Source: Microglena sp. YARC
Lineage: Eukaryota; Chlorophyta; Chlorophyceae; Chlamydomonadales; Chlamydomonadaceae
Length of the DNA stretch: 64,000 nt
Direction of reading: 5' to 3'
Assembly: GCA_022414725.1 (NCBI GenBank)
Contig: CM039462.1
Location: 44,950,945 to 45,014,944, forward strand
Positions 19,147 through 27,840 of the stretch are shown piece after piece. Position 1 is the stretch's first letter. Every line of letters begins with the position of its first letter. Below the pieces are notes generated by a model. The model saw nothing but the letters and a program-made list of their open reading frames with translations. It was not told the origin of the DNA and ran no database searches. A program made the position numbers and the translations under genes.

Positions 19147-19869
19147 ATGATGGAACTTACCAGCGGTTCCAGTCCAGACACAGGTAACCTGTACGAAATA
19201 TATAACGATCCGAAATCCGTCGAGGAACAACAATATTCACAAAATTTGGGAACTGTAGAGCAACCACAAATGCAGCAGAAAGAGCAACAGAAACAAGAGT
19301 ACCAAACAGTTATTGAGAAACACGACGCCAAGAAACTGACCAAACAACTAGAGAACGAAGTGCATCTTAACATGCAACAACAACAACAACATTTGGAGCA
19401 ACAACAACAACAACAACAAACACAGTTGCAACAGCAGCAGCAGCAGCAGCATGAACAACAACGAATTATGCAAAATCAGATCCAAGTTCAAGGAATCCAC
19501 CAACAACATAATCATCAGGCTCCTCATCATAGGTCGGATGCAGTATCAAAGTTGGGCAAGTTGGAGGAGCAATTCGCTGAAATGGAGCAGCGAACGTACC
19601 AACCTGAACATGGTGTTGCGGGTAATTCTTCGGGATACCTTGCGATGTTTTGGGATCGGCGTAGCAGTGTTGGAAAGCTCATCATTTTGTCTCTGGCCAT
19701 ACTGTTCGCGGTTTCATTGCACCACACTGCTTGTTTTTACTTGAAGGTCGCATCAGATCGGGTAAAGATGTCGCGGAAGTGGTGGCAAGATGTTCTGATC
19801 CGCATTGCATACCCATTGATCATCCTGATTATCCTTTGGCATGCAAAGATGGTTGTGAAAACCGGGTAA
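19147..19869 (+). CDS. Glutamine-rich membrane protein
   Basis: A 240-residue protein. Residues about 30-125 are very rich in Gln with runs of six to seven, predicted coiled coil or disordered. The C-terminal third begins GYLAMFWDRRSSVGKLIILS and has two hydrophobic segments, about 174-194 (IILSLAILFAVSLHHTACFY) and 216-234. The architecture (low-complexity head, small two-helix membrane tail with a conserved basic start) recalls small virion membrane proteins of mimiviruses and phycodnaviruses. It converges with the next gene with 16 bases between the stops. Confidence 0.75.
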   Translation: MMELTSGSSPDTGNLYEIYNDPKSVEEQQYSQNLGTVEQPQMQQKEQQKQEYQTVIEKHDAKKLTKQLENEVHLNMQQQQQHLEQQQQQQQTQLQQQQQQQHEQQRIMQNQIQVQGIHQQHNHQAPHHRSDAVSKLGKLEEQFAEMEQRTYQPEHGVAGNSSGYLAMFWDRRSSVGKLIILSLAILFAVSLHHTACFYLKVASDRVKMSRKWWQDVLIRIAYPLIILIILWHAKMVVKTG

Positions 19870-19885
19870 TTCACGATTGTTTAAT

Positions 19886-22468
19886 TCACCCCTCTCTTTG
19901 CCTGGGCCCGATGAATTGCGATATTGTGAAAAGCGACATCATAACGATGACAACTGAAATCGTGAACATCATGACGCTGCACGTTTGCTTGAATATCTCG
20001 GCTGTTCCGGGCGAGGAATTACCGATATATTCGTCATCCTTCATCGATGGGTACTCGATATCGGAGCAAAATGATTTGTTAGATGTTGAGTTGACAAGAT
20101 CACTAGTAGAGCAGAAGGCGTCCTTGCAAAGCGATCGCAACGTGTCTTCTTCGTCAGGTGTGGTCGCCGTCTGCGACGGATCCAAGCACACGTGTTTCAC
20201 AATGTAGTTGTAGTCCGAGAAAACGTCCGTACATTTTTTGTTCCACATGACTTTGGTCTTCCAGCTGTCGCGAACGAATTTCCGCTTCGTCTCGGGGTGG
20301 TGCATCTTGTATTGATCCGATGACCGGAACCTGTCGAACACGGTAGGTCCCAAGGTAAACCCAGACATAAGTTTGTTGCCCGAAAACATCTTGTATATTA
20401 GTTGGTGTGGGCAGTAGTCGGGCATGTCAGGTCTCATCCGTTCGCAAAATACGCCAACGGGCCGGAATCGGCGAGTACACGGTTTCATGACCAATCCAAT
20501 GTAAGCGATCGATCGCTCGTAGTAGTTGTCGTAAATGTAGTTCGCGTTGTCAACCCACTCGGATGGAAGTGTTTCGCACGCGAATAACCTTATCAAAGCG
20601 CCTCCGAGCATCAGGTCAATTATGAACAATAAAAAGAATGGGACAATAAATATGATGCTCAACAACAGGTAAAATAGTACCATTGCAACAGGTACTACAA
20701 GGGCCCAAGCCCAGGCGACCATGAATGCAATTACATATGCCAGTCCCAATATCGTGAATATAGCGTACACAATGATGAGGATGAGTCCTACGACGACACC
20801 GATTATAATGCACAATAAACCTATGATAGTTCCTACAGGGTCTTTTGGGAAGTTGGAAAACAACGATGCGATCGCCATGGCTACGTCCACCAAAGAAGTG
20901 AAAAAGTCTGCGATCGATTTTAGGAAACCGATGAACCCTTCCCTGATCTCCTCGTCATCATCATCATCACCAGCATCCTTCGCTTTGGAACCCTGAAATC
21001 CTTCGCAGTGTTTCTTTCGTTCTGCATCATCTAGGTAGGAAACATTGCAAGGGATTTTAGCAAGACTCTGGCCAAGTGATTGCCACTTCTCTAGCATTAG
21101 TTTGAGCGTATCCATGAAACGCGTGGGGAACTCTTTGAATGAGTTAGGGACGTTTACCGACCACCAATCCTCGATCAAATTGCCGTAACGTACTAACCAC
21201 TGTACTGCCAAACCAGACCCCTTGGAGCGCATGCTCGAGATGCTCTTCAATTGAGGCAAGTATGACCCTTGTAGTTTTAGGTTGTGGACGTGCGATCGGA
21301 ACACGTACGTCTTTTTGATGGTGGAAGGGTCTTCGTGTGTGCGCATATTTTCCTCGAAGTGTTCAGAGAAACTCTTGGACGCATCGAATATAGCATCAAC
21401 AGGGTCCCCTACATTCTTTAAAAACTCATCCACAAGACTCTTGTCCACAAGCCCGTCGGTGGTGAATCTATCGGTGTTGTACAATATATCAGCTTTTCCG
21501 GCCAAAGTTAGCATACGGAGGGAATTCTCAAATCTAAAGTAAGTGTTCAGATCACTCCGAACCTCATCGACACTCCTTGACCCCATTAAACTGGAAATAG
21601 AACTAGACAGTTTCGATGCGTTCACGCTGAGAGCACCCGCAACATCGGGATCCGATAGCTGCGTTTGGATCTGCTCTATAGATGTCAAAACATCGGTGCT
21701 ATACTTGAAACTAAAATCTTCAAAGTTGACGGATCGGTATAACTGAAACATACGTAAATGACGCTTATTCACCATGTAATAAATCAAGTATACCACCAAC
21801 ACTGCGACAACAATGAACAAGAGAGATTTCAGAACTTCACATAAAGAGTGCAACAAATCGCCTTTTTTTTCCCACACTTTAAAAAAAAAGTTTTTAATTG
21901 CAACAAGACAATATGTTACGCGACTAGAAGCGTTGTCGTAAACTTCATTAATTATACCACCATTATCGCCACCGCCATTATCTCCACCGCCACCAAACAT
22001 TCCTCCTAATCCTCCCAAACTCATCCCATTCTTCATTTTTTCATCACCTTTCTCCCCTTTTTCATTCATTTTTTCATCACCTTTCTCCCCTTTTTCATTC
22101 ATTTTTCCATCACCTTTCTCCCCTTTTTCATTCATTTTTCCATCACCTTTCTCCCCTTTTTCATTCATTTTTCCATCACCTTTCTCCCCTTTTTCATTCA
22201 CTTTTTCATCACCTTTCTTCCCTTTTTTATTACGGAACATATTTTTAAACTTTTCGAGTCTTTTAGGTTTGACACCGTTTTGTACACCCATTAGTTGCAG
22301 GTGTCCTTTCTTCCCTTTTTCATTCACTTTTTCATCACCTTTCTTCCCTTTTTTATTACGGAACATATTTTTAAACTTTTCGAGTCTTTTAGGTTTGACA
22401 CCGTTTTGTACACCCATTAGTTGCAGGTGTCCTTTCTTCCCTTTTTTGACACCGTTTTGTACACCCAT
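19886..22468 (-). CDS. Large multi-pass membrane protein with KGEKGD-type repeats
   Basis: About 860 residues from the first in-frame ATG; a TTG nine codons upstream is the only earlier start. The N-terminal 150 residues are repeats: a longer unit with LMGVQNGVKPKRLEKFKNMF and a short unit KGEKGDGKMNE in six or more copies. A hydrophobic segment follows near 215-240 (SLLFIVVAVLVVYLIYYMV), a soluble alpha-helical region to about 560, then four or five clustered membrane helices (about 575-680), a cysteine-containing loop, and a last helix near the C-terminus. The layout suggests a virion membrane protein; the family is not identified. The repeat region is likely length-variable. Confidence 0.75.
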   Translation of the reverse strand: MGVQNGVKKGKKGHLQLMGVQNGVKPKRLEKFKNMFRNKKGKKGDEKVNEKGKKGHLQLMGVQNGVKPKRLEKFKNMFRNKKGKKGDEKVNEKGEKGDGKMNEKGEKGDGKMNEKGEKGDGKMNEKGEKGDEKMNEKGEKGDEKMKNGMSLGGLGGMFGGGGDNGGGDNGGIINEVYDNASSRVTYCLVAIKNFFFKVWEKKGDLLHSLCEVLKSLLFIVVAVLVVYLIYYMVNKRHLRMFQLYRSVNFEDFSFKYSTDVLTSIEQIQTQLSDPDVAGALSVNASKLSSSISSLMGSRSVDEVRSDLNTYFRFENSLRMLTLAGKADILYNTDRFTTDGLVDKSLVDEFLKNVGDPVDAIFDASKSFSEHFEENMRTHEDPSTIKKTYVFRSHVHNLKLQGSYLPQLKSISSMRSKGSGLAVQWLVRYGNLIEDWWSVNVPNSFKEFPTRFMDTLKLMLEKWQSLGQSLAKIPCNVSYLDDAERKKHCEGFQGSKAKDAGDDDDDEEIREGFIGFLKSIADFFTSLVDVAMAIASLFSNFPKDPVGTIIGLLCIIIGVVVGLILIIVYAIFTILGLAYVIAFMVAWAWALVVPVAMVLFYLLLSIIFIVPFFLLFIIDLMLGGALIRLFACETLPSEWVDNANYIYDNYYERSIAYIGLVMKPCTRRFRPVGVFCERMRPDMPDYCPHQLIYKMFSGNKLMSGFTLGPTVFDRFRSSDQYKMHHPETKRKFVRDSWKTKVMWNKKCTDVFSDYNYIVKHVCLDPSQTATTPDEEDTLRSLCKDAFCSTSDLVNSTSNKSFCSDIEYPSMKDDEYIGNSSPGTAEIFKQTCSVMMFTISVVIVMMSLFTISQFIGPRQREG
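22040..22460 (-). repeat. In-gene tandem repeats (30-33 bp units plus two longer units)
   Basis: The plus strand shows repeated ttcattcatttttccatcac and ctttctccccttttt blocks, and two copies of a longer block containing acggaacatatttttaaac and gacaccgttttgtacaccc. They encode the KGEKGD/KMNE and MGVQNGVKPKRLEK repeats. All units keep frame, which supports coding use. Confidence 0.85.
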
Positions 22469-22567
22469 TAGTTGCGGGTGTCGCGATTTGGACAATATTG
22501 AACTGCTTGAAACAACATTTTAATTTCGCATGTCGAGCGCGTTCAAGATGTTATTTATCTCCTTTTA

Positions 22568-22872
22568 CAATCAACGGAATACTTAAATGAAACCGCTTCG
22601 TGTACGGCATGTTAAAATATGTTAATGTTGTCGCGACCACCGGAGGGGGACCGAGTGGCGCCTTACCTGTGACTCTTGAACCCAAGCGACGTCCGTCTTG
22701 TAAAATTAATGTACCACAATCGACCGTCTGTCCAAGTTGTACATAGAGAATTGTAATTGATTCAATATACTGTAACATTATTGACCGGTCTTCTATCCCA
22801 CGCTAAACCCACCAATATTTGAACATGTGGATTTACAAGTCAGCGATGTCGTACATTTCGTTCCGCCGACTG
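22568..22872. mobile_element. Non-autonomous family-A element (305 bp)
   Basis: Left end CAATCAACGGAATACTTAAA preceded by TA (22566-22567). Right end cgttccgccgactg followed by TA (22873-22874). The Fanzor-side end keeps aaccgcttcgtgtacggc and a CCAC/CGG...CCG/GTGG stem (gttgtcgcgaccaccgg block). The interior has no transposase or Fanzor. An interior segment, gattcaatatactgtaacat (22759-22778) and following, recurs at 50868-50905. Confidence 0.85.
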
Positions 22873-22874
22873 TA

Positions 22875-23040
22875 AATGGGCGTTCCTGCCTCCCGGCCGT
22901 TTTTTTTAAATTTCTAATCAGGATTTAGAGCCTCCTGAACGACTCGCTATCTTGAGACATCAGCACCAAGGAATCACAAATCCGCTTCATACCATGTTTC
23001 GCAACCAGTCGAAATCGGCCGGGAGGCAGGAACGCCCATT
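22875..23040. mobile_element. 166-bp MITE, copy 2, nested against family-A end
   Basis: Same 166-bp length and ends as 16297-16462 (AATGGGCGTTCCTGCCTCCC / GGGAGGCAGGAACGCCCATT). It is flanked by TGTA at 22871-22874 and 23041-23044. The left copy of the duplication includes the TA of the family-A element, so this MITE inserted after that element. Confidence 0.92.
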
Positions 23041-23108
23041 TGTAGTTGTTGTTCTCAAACGTGCGAATGTACAGTTTTTAAAATTGTAACGAGAAATAAA
23101 AGGTAGAA

Positions 23109-24896
23109 ATGGGTTTGTTTGCGCGTCCTATGGCTATTCTACGCGAGATTCATAGGCAGCTAAACGAGGATCTTCGAGATTTGGACCTTTATTCTCTAAG
23201 GTACGAAACACTTAACAACCCTGACGACGAGCTCACAAAGTCGCGTTGGGTACGGCTTTTGAACAATATCGCCCCCCAGTTGGTGGTTTTGGGAAAGGAG
23301 GTGAAAAAAGCAGAGTCTTACGTCAATGCGCAAAAATCGGATATTCAATCCACTATGGGTATGATCTCAATCGTTCTTCTTTCAGTGACGATCATTCTAT
23401 CATTTCTCTTGTGCAAAGGTATCGACAACTCTATAAACATCATAGGAATACTGGAAAAGATTTTCCACATCATTATCCTGGTAGCCGTGACATCTTTGCT
23501 CACAAAGGTAGTCATGATCACCATGGGAGAACGAGTACGACAATACGAATTCGAGGTGAACGAACCGACGCACACCCTTCTTAGTTTCTATCGCACAGAA
23601 CTAAGCGACAATCCATTGATAAAGCTCGCCGCACTCAAAATCACAGGACAAGATATTGACAATGTTCTGGATGAAGTATTCCCACGCTCTGAAATCTCAA
23701 CAACGAAGACGCTTGCTCTTTCATGCAACCAAGACAAACAGGGAACAGCTCCGCCCATTGTAACTCTAGTGGAAAAATCGTGTTCTGGAGACAAAGAGGG
23801 GGTGCTCGTGGCGTTGCAACAAATCAAAAAAAATTACGATCGTTTCGATCGGCTCACCGTATGGACAGAGATACACTCCAAATTCTCCGCATTGCGGAGC
23901 TTCTTCGAGAAACAAACTGCCGACAACCAAGTCACAAAATCTACGGTCCCAGGTATCGTTCGAGAAGAAATAGGGAAATTGTTCATCCCCAAAGTGTTGG
24001 AATTCATCCATATGCGATTACGCGACGAATTTATACCAAAGGATCTACAACAAGGCGCTTTTCTAGAGCAACCTTTAAAACAGTGGCTAATTAGCCCTCC
24101 GGTGAGATGCGAAACCAAAGCTGCGGCGTGGAGAATGTTCGCAGCGGCTGCAGAAGATAATTGTATTGTCGCCGTTTTCGCTTGCTCACGCCCTCAATCG
24201 CCTGAGGGGTACTTGTTTAAAATTAAGTCGTATGCGGCTATAGAAGAGTGCTTCATCACGGAACAAAACAAAAATGAAATCGGCTCCATATTTGTGGCGA
24301 TGAGGAAACCTCCTAAGAACACGATAGAACGGCTGTTCATTGGAGGATATGTACCCACTACTGCTAACTTGACAAATATGGGGTTCGAGATAAAGAGCAA
24401 TGTCGTCATTTCCAATATCAAGAGGGATGTGTTTCAACAATACAGAAACGCCTTAGAATGCGACGCGGTCTTCGAAAACAAAGCGTTAAAGTCTTCCAAC
24501 GAAATATCCGTGCTTTCGTTTTTCATGCAGTTCCCTCTGACTGGCGGGGAACGAGTTGGAGATGACGTGAAAGAATTCTACCTTCGCGTGGACGTCAGCA
24601 CGTTGTTTGAACAGATGGCTAAGAACGCGCGCTCGTGCGCGTTTTTATTGCTCGACCAGCGAGACTACATCGCCAGTGATATCTCCGACGTCATGCACAA
24701 GTACGGGTTTGCGTTTGACTTGCTAGAGTTCCGGAAGGTCATTGAGGGGCAGTTAATTAAGGCGTACTCGTTGGAGGACTTCGATAGGCACATAAGACGG
24801 ATTATGCTCGACACACTAAGGGTCGCAGATACCAAAATATTGGCAATGAAAAAAATCGCCGTTGGTGTCGCTCATCTCCGACTACGGGTTGCGTAG
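23109..24896 (+). CDS. Membrane protein of unknown function (595 aa)
   Basis: Starts MGLFARPMAILREIHRQLNE. After a helical N-terminus there are two transmembrane segments at about residues 84-104 (MISIVLLSVTIILSFLLC) and 115-137, then a long cytoplasmic-type region to the end. The opening (LRDLDLYSLRYETLNN...WVRLLNNIAPQLVVLGK) is echoed in the next gene (MTDTKWIAFLRNVVPIIEKM), again followed by two hydrophobic segments, so the two are probably paralogues or one split gene. Upstream is ttaaaattgtaacg at 23080-23093, AT-rich and promoter-like. No catalytic motif is seen. Confidence 0.75.
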   Translation: MGLFARPMAILREIHRQLNEDLRDLDLYSLRYETLNNPDDELTKSRWVRLLNNIAPQLVVLGKEVKKAESYVNAQKSDIQSTMGMISIVLLSVTIILSFLLCKGIDNSINIIGILEKIFHIIILVAVTSLLTKVVMITMGERVRQYEFEVNEPTHTLLSFYRTELSDNPLIKLAALKITGQDIDNVLDEVFPRSEISTTKTLALSCNQDKQGTAPPIVTLVEKSCSGDKEGVLVALQQIKKNYDRFDRLTVWTEIHSKFSALRSFFEKQTADNQVTKSTVPGIVREEIGKLFIPKVLEFIHMRLRDEFIPKDLQQGAFLEQPLKQWLISPPVRCETKAAAWRMFAAAAEDNCIVAVFACSRPQSPEGYLFKIKSYAAIEECFITEQNKNEIGSIFVAMRKPPKNTIERLFIGGYVPTTANLTNMGFEIKSNVVISNIKRDVFQQYRNALECDAVFENKALKSSNEISVLSFFMQFPLTGGERVGDDVKEFYLRVDVSTLFEQMAKNARSCAFLLLDQRDYIASDISDVMHKYGFAFDLLEFRKVIEGQLIKAYSLEDFDRHIRRIMLDTLRVADTKILAMKKIAVGVAHLRLRVA

Positions 24897-24909
24897 GAAG
24901 GTTCAAGAC

Positions 24910-25638
24910 ATGACAGATACAAAGTGGATCGCGTTTCTTAGGAACGTCGTTCCGATTATCGAAAAAATGCGCGACCAAAAAAATATCTTTCCGCGTTACA
25001 TGCCTGCTAAAGATAAGCTCACACGCTTAGCGATCCTAGGGCACATCGTCCCAATCGTCTTGTTCATCCTGCTTTCGAGCTTCTTGGTCATCATAGACTC
25101 GTTCATAAGGAACCTAGAGCAGCCTTACTGGGATACGGTGTTGTTCACGGTATTTCTGACATCTTTAGCGATCACGGTTGTGGGAATCACAGAAGTTATG
25201 TTCAAGAAAAGCATAGCGATATTGGACCGTCAGTCTCACGTCGTTGACGTTAACAGCTTCGATCTCATAAACGCAACAACCCGAACCATAGAGTATTTGG
25301 TTAACATTAGACGAATTGACGTTGAAGGTACTAGCACAGGCAGACCGGAGGAAACAACTACGGGTGACACGTCTATGCAAGATGCGAAACTCGCAATCAA
25401 ATATTTTTTACGAGGCACAGACGAACCACAAACGTTGCAACTATCTCAATACAGACTCGCGGTTCTCTTCCATGCCGGAGATTGTCATGTACCTAATGAT
25501 AATGCTTGTGTTCGTGATTGTGGCAATATACGTGACGGTGAAGCTGGATCCCATGGCATCTATAGAAAACGTCAAACGCCTGGGTTCAGTCATTACGCTC
25601 ATCAAAAGCGGGGAGCTGGACAAGAGCATGTTCTCTGA
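24910..25638 (+). CDS. Membrane protein, paralogue of the preceding gene (possibly frameshifted)
   Basis: Starting at ATG 24910 it reads MTDTKWIAFLRNVVPII, with two membrane segments (HIVPIVLFILLSSFLVIID and TVLFTVFLTSLAITVVGI) about 40-65 and 75-100 residues in. The frame is open leftward to a TGA at 24847 that sits inside the seven-A run atgaaaaaaatc of the previous gene, so an indel there could join the two into one protein. Its last 60 residues, from about 25460, look non-coding and overlap the next frame, so the real C-terminus may be in that frame. Confidence 0.5.
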   Translation: MTDTKWIAFLRNVVPIIEKMRDQKNIFPRYMPAKDKLTRLAILGHIVPIVLFILLSSFLVIIDSFIRNLEQPYWDTVLFTVFLTSLAITVVGITEVMFKKSIAILDRQSHVVDVNSFDLINATTRTIEYLVNIRRIDVEGTSTGRPEETTTGDTSMQDAKLAIKYFLRGTDEPQTLQLSQYRLAVLFHAGDCHVPNDNACVRDCGNIRDGEAGSHGIYRKRQTPGFSHYAHQKRGAGQEHVL

Positions 25639-25822
25639 GGCATTCGATACATCGTCTTGCTTGGTCCCTGTAGCACCATTGCCTTTGATACTCAAGTTAT
25701 TCGCAACAATCTTGTTCCTCATATTGACACTATGGCTTCTGACAATCAACCAAAACATCGAGAACCAATATGTGCGTCACCTAGAAGAGCTTAGAGATTG
25801 CAGCGAAATCAAACATTCCTAA
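25472..25822 (+). CDS. Small two-helix membrane protein, overlapping or C-terminal part of the previous gene
   Basis: ATG at 25472 gives about 116 residues: a first membrane segment MYLMIMLVFVIVAIYVTV, a loop, and a second LILKLFATILFLILTLWLL, ending VRHLEELRDCSEIKHS. It is far more protein-like than the frame it overlaps. It is either a separate gene or the tail of 24910-25638 after a frameshift near 25440-25470. Its 3' end overlaps the convergent Nudix gene by 14 bases. Confidence 0.55.
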   Translation: MPEIVMYLMIMLVFVIVAIYVTVKLDPMASIENVKRLGSVITLIKSGELDKSMFSEAFDTSSCLVPVAPLPLILKLFATILFLILTLWLLTINQNIENQYVRHLEELRDCSEIKHS

Positions 25823-26834
25823 CGAAACCAATGTTCGACATGACCATGCGGGCGATGCGTTGATGCAACATGTCGAACATGCGAAGGCGGGTGGTGTTCT
25901 CTTGTCGTATGCGTCGACGCACGTCATTTTCGTTAAACCATTCCACGCGCCGAATCTCGTGTTCACACCCATACCACCATTTTCTGGTGGCGAAGGAATC
26001 CTCTTTACAAGAAGATTTGATCGAATCGGGTGCACATATTTTTGAAGAAGATGATTCGGACAGGGTTGTTGCATCGGAGTATACGCATCCTCCTCCATGT
26101 ACAGGTATGGACGCAACGTAGTAAATGTGGCGGTAATTGACACGGTTCATACCGAAGAATGTTTCCTCAACCGGCTTGATATTTTGGAGAAAGATAATGT
26201 CAGAGGTGTCCATCGCTGTCTCCTCCATGAACTCACGTTTAGCGCACTCGATGTCACTCTCGTTGATGTTCCGACGTCCCTTCGGAAACCCCCATTCAGG
26301 TTCGATATAAGCGGCGTGTGTGTCAAGAATCGCTGACTCTAGGTTAAAAAACCTTAGTTTAGTTTCTGGAGGTTCGCCTGTGCGCAACCAGTATCCTTTG
26401 CTAAGCTGTCCGTAAAGGTACGATGACTTGTTGAATTCCCTTACAAAGCACGACGCGATCACGTCCTCGGATTCTGTGTGCCAGAAAGTGTTCCAGATAT
26501 GCGTGAACGGACCATCCAACAACATGTCCCGCTCCTCGTCCGTCATGTTAGACACTAATTTGAGGATGTATGTGCGGTTTTGGAGCATGTAGTTGCCTCG
26601 AACGAACTCAACAAAGCAGAGGGAGTACTTTCGTTGCACCATCAGGTATTCGAGTCGTCTGTTGTGAACCCTGAAGCAAATGATTCCAAATGAACTCACG
26701 GGATGCTTACAAAACTTATAGACATGCCCAGTGCGGCCACAGTTAGCGCATTGCACCGAACATCGACCGCCACCAACTCTATTTTTTGTCGCTACACGAC
26801 GGGTTGATTCGATATCGGCGAGTGGGTATTCCAT
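25809..26834 (-). CDS. Nudix hydrolase with zinc knuckle, NCLDV mRNA-decapping type
   Basis: A 341-residue protein. An N-terminal CX2CX4HX4C zinc knuckle (CANCGRTGHVYKFC, about residues 29-42) is followed by a conserved region and a Nudix box GRRNINESDIECAKREFMEE near 184-203, matching GX5EX7REUXEE. This arrangement is that of mimivirus L375-like and poxvirus D9/D10-like decapping enzymes, which remove the m7G cap from mRNA in the cytoplasm or virus factory and promote shut-off and turnover of transcripts. All glutamates of the box are present, so it should be active. It lies in a cluster of RNA-processing and transcription genes. Confidence 0.9.
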   Translation of the reverse strand: MEYPLADIESTRRVATKNRVGGGRCSVQCANCGRTGHVYKFCKHPVSSFGIICFRVHNRRLEYLMVQRKYSLCFVEFVRGNYMLQNRTYILKLVSNMTDEERDMLLDGPFTHIWNTFWHTESEDVIASCFVREFNKSSYLYGQLSKGYWLRTGEPPETKLRFFNLESAILDTHAAYIEPEWGFPKGRRNINESDIECAKREFMEETAMDTSDIIFLQNIKPVEETFFGMNRVNYRHIYYVASIPVHGGGCVYSDATTLSESSSSKICAPDSIKSSCKEDSFATRKWWYGCEHEIRRVEWFNENDVRRRIRQENTTRLRMFDMLHQRIARMVMSNIGFVRNV

Positions 26835-26902
26835 CCAAGTTAACTAATGAAAAAAAAGTACCTGTTGGTAAACAACATTCATTTTTCTTTATGTTGAACT
26901 TA

Positions 26903-27055
26903 CTGGGCGTTCCTTCATCCCGGTGGATTTTTTAAAATTTCTACTCAGAATTTAGAGCATCCGGAACGACTCGCTATCCTGAGATATAATCACCGAGGAA
27001 TCACAATTCCGCTCCAAATCATGTTTCGCAACCATTACAAATCTGCCGGACAAAA
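26903..27055. mobile_element. Degenerate 166-bp-family MITE
   Basis: Begins ctgggcgttccttcatcccgg and contains atttagagcatccggaacga and gaggaatcacaattccgctcc, the internal landmarks of the MITE family. The right terminal repeat is lost; it runs out at aaatctgccgg. An old copy. Confidence 0.75.
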
Positions 27056-27187
27056 TAACGCTACAAAAGTGATAATTCGCCTCGATACGGAAGGTACCAA
27101 GACGGACAAAATAAAGCTACAAAATAATCTGACAACCAATGGAACTTTGAATGTAACAGGAGGCGATGCCAAGGTCTGCACTAACTA
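27050..27187 (+). pseudogene. Fibre-protein fragment
   Basis: One frame reads NATKVIIRLDTEGTKTDKIK, then LTTNGTLNVTGGDAKV, to a stop. The Asn/Thr/Gly pattern LTTNGTLNVTGG is typical of repeats before an S74-type fibre C-terminus like the one at 63486-64000. It is short, without start, and wedged between a MITE and a tandem repeat, so a fragment moved or left by rearrangement. Confidence 0.45.
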
Positions 27188-27350
27188 AGAGCGGTTTCTT
27201 AAAAAAGTGTTGTAGTAGTCTCAGGAGGATTAGTCTGCACTAACTAAGAGCGGTTTCTTAAAAAAGTGTTGTAGTAGTCTCAGGAGGAGTAGTCTGCACT
27301 AACTAAGAGCGGTTTCTTAAAAAAGTGTTGTAGTAGTCTCAGGAGGAGTA
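27174..27350. repeat. 59-bp tandem repeat, three copies
   Basis: Units begin gtctgcactaactaagagcg at 27174, 27233 and 27292. Each includes cggtttcttaaaaaagtgtt and gtagtagtctcaggagga. The gtagtagtctc word also recurs after the next element (27740-27825). No coding frame is kept. Function unknown. Confidence 0.9.
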
Positions 27351-27386
27351 GTCTCCATCATCCGCGTAGTAGTAGTCTCAGGAGTA

Positions 27387-27739
27387 CAGTCAACGGAATA
27401 CTAAAATGAAACCGCTTCGTGTACGGCACACCTTAAGGTGTAGCAACTCACGGGGCAGTGGAACACCAATACGATTTTGAATCAACAAATTGCAGGATGT
27501 TAACGAGAGTATCGTTCTTTTGTCGGTACTTTCGAGAGTGTCCATCGAAGGACCAGCCGCACTTAAGCGATCGACTCTTTCCCGGTACCGTGGCCCAAAA
27601 GAACACGGGGTCTTTGTTGATGTGCAATGCGTCATGAAAGGAGGTTTCTTTGCTTGACGGGCCATTTTGTAGGACCATCCACTCTGTCGACGCCTTATAC
27701 CGTTTATTGGGATGTTTCATTTTACTGTTCCGCCGACTG
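27387..27739. mobile_element. Non-autonomous family-A element (353 bp) carrying a small frame
   Basis: Left end CAGTCAACGGAATACTAAAA, right end tttactgttccgccgactg, flanked by TA at 27385-27386 and 27740-27741. The Fanzor-side end keeps gtgtacggcacacc and ccttaaggtgt and a CCAC...GTGA-type stem. The interior is unlike transposase or Fanzor; on the minus strand a 90-residue frame starts at the ATG inside the terminal repeat (27720, MKHPNKRYKASTEW) and contains WSFDGHSRKYRQKN. A related WSF-GHSRKYR fragment is at about 52520-52570. Confidence 0.88.
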
Positions 27740-27840
27740 TAGTAGTCTCCATCATCCATCATCCGCGTAGTAGTAGTCTCCATCATGCATTCTGCCAGCG
27801 GAGTAGTAGTCTCCCTCAAGTGACTCAACATCTTCCATCA

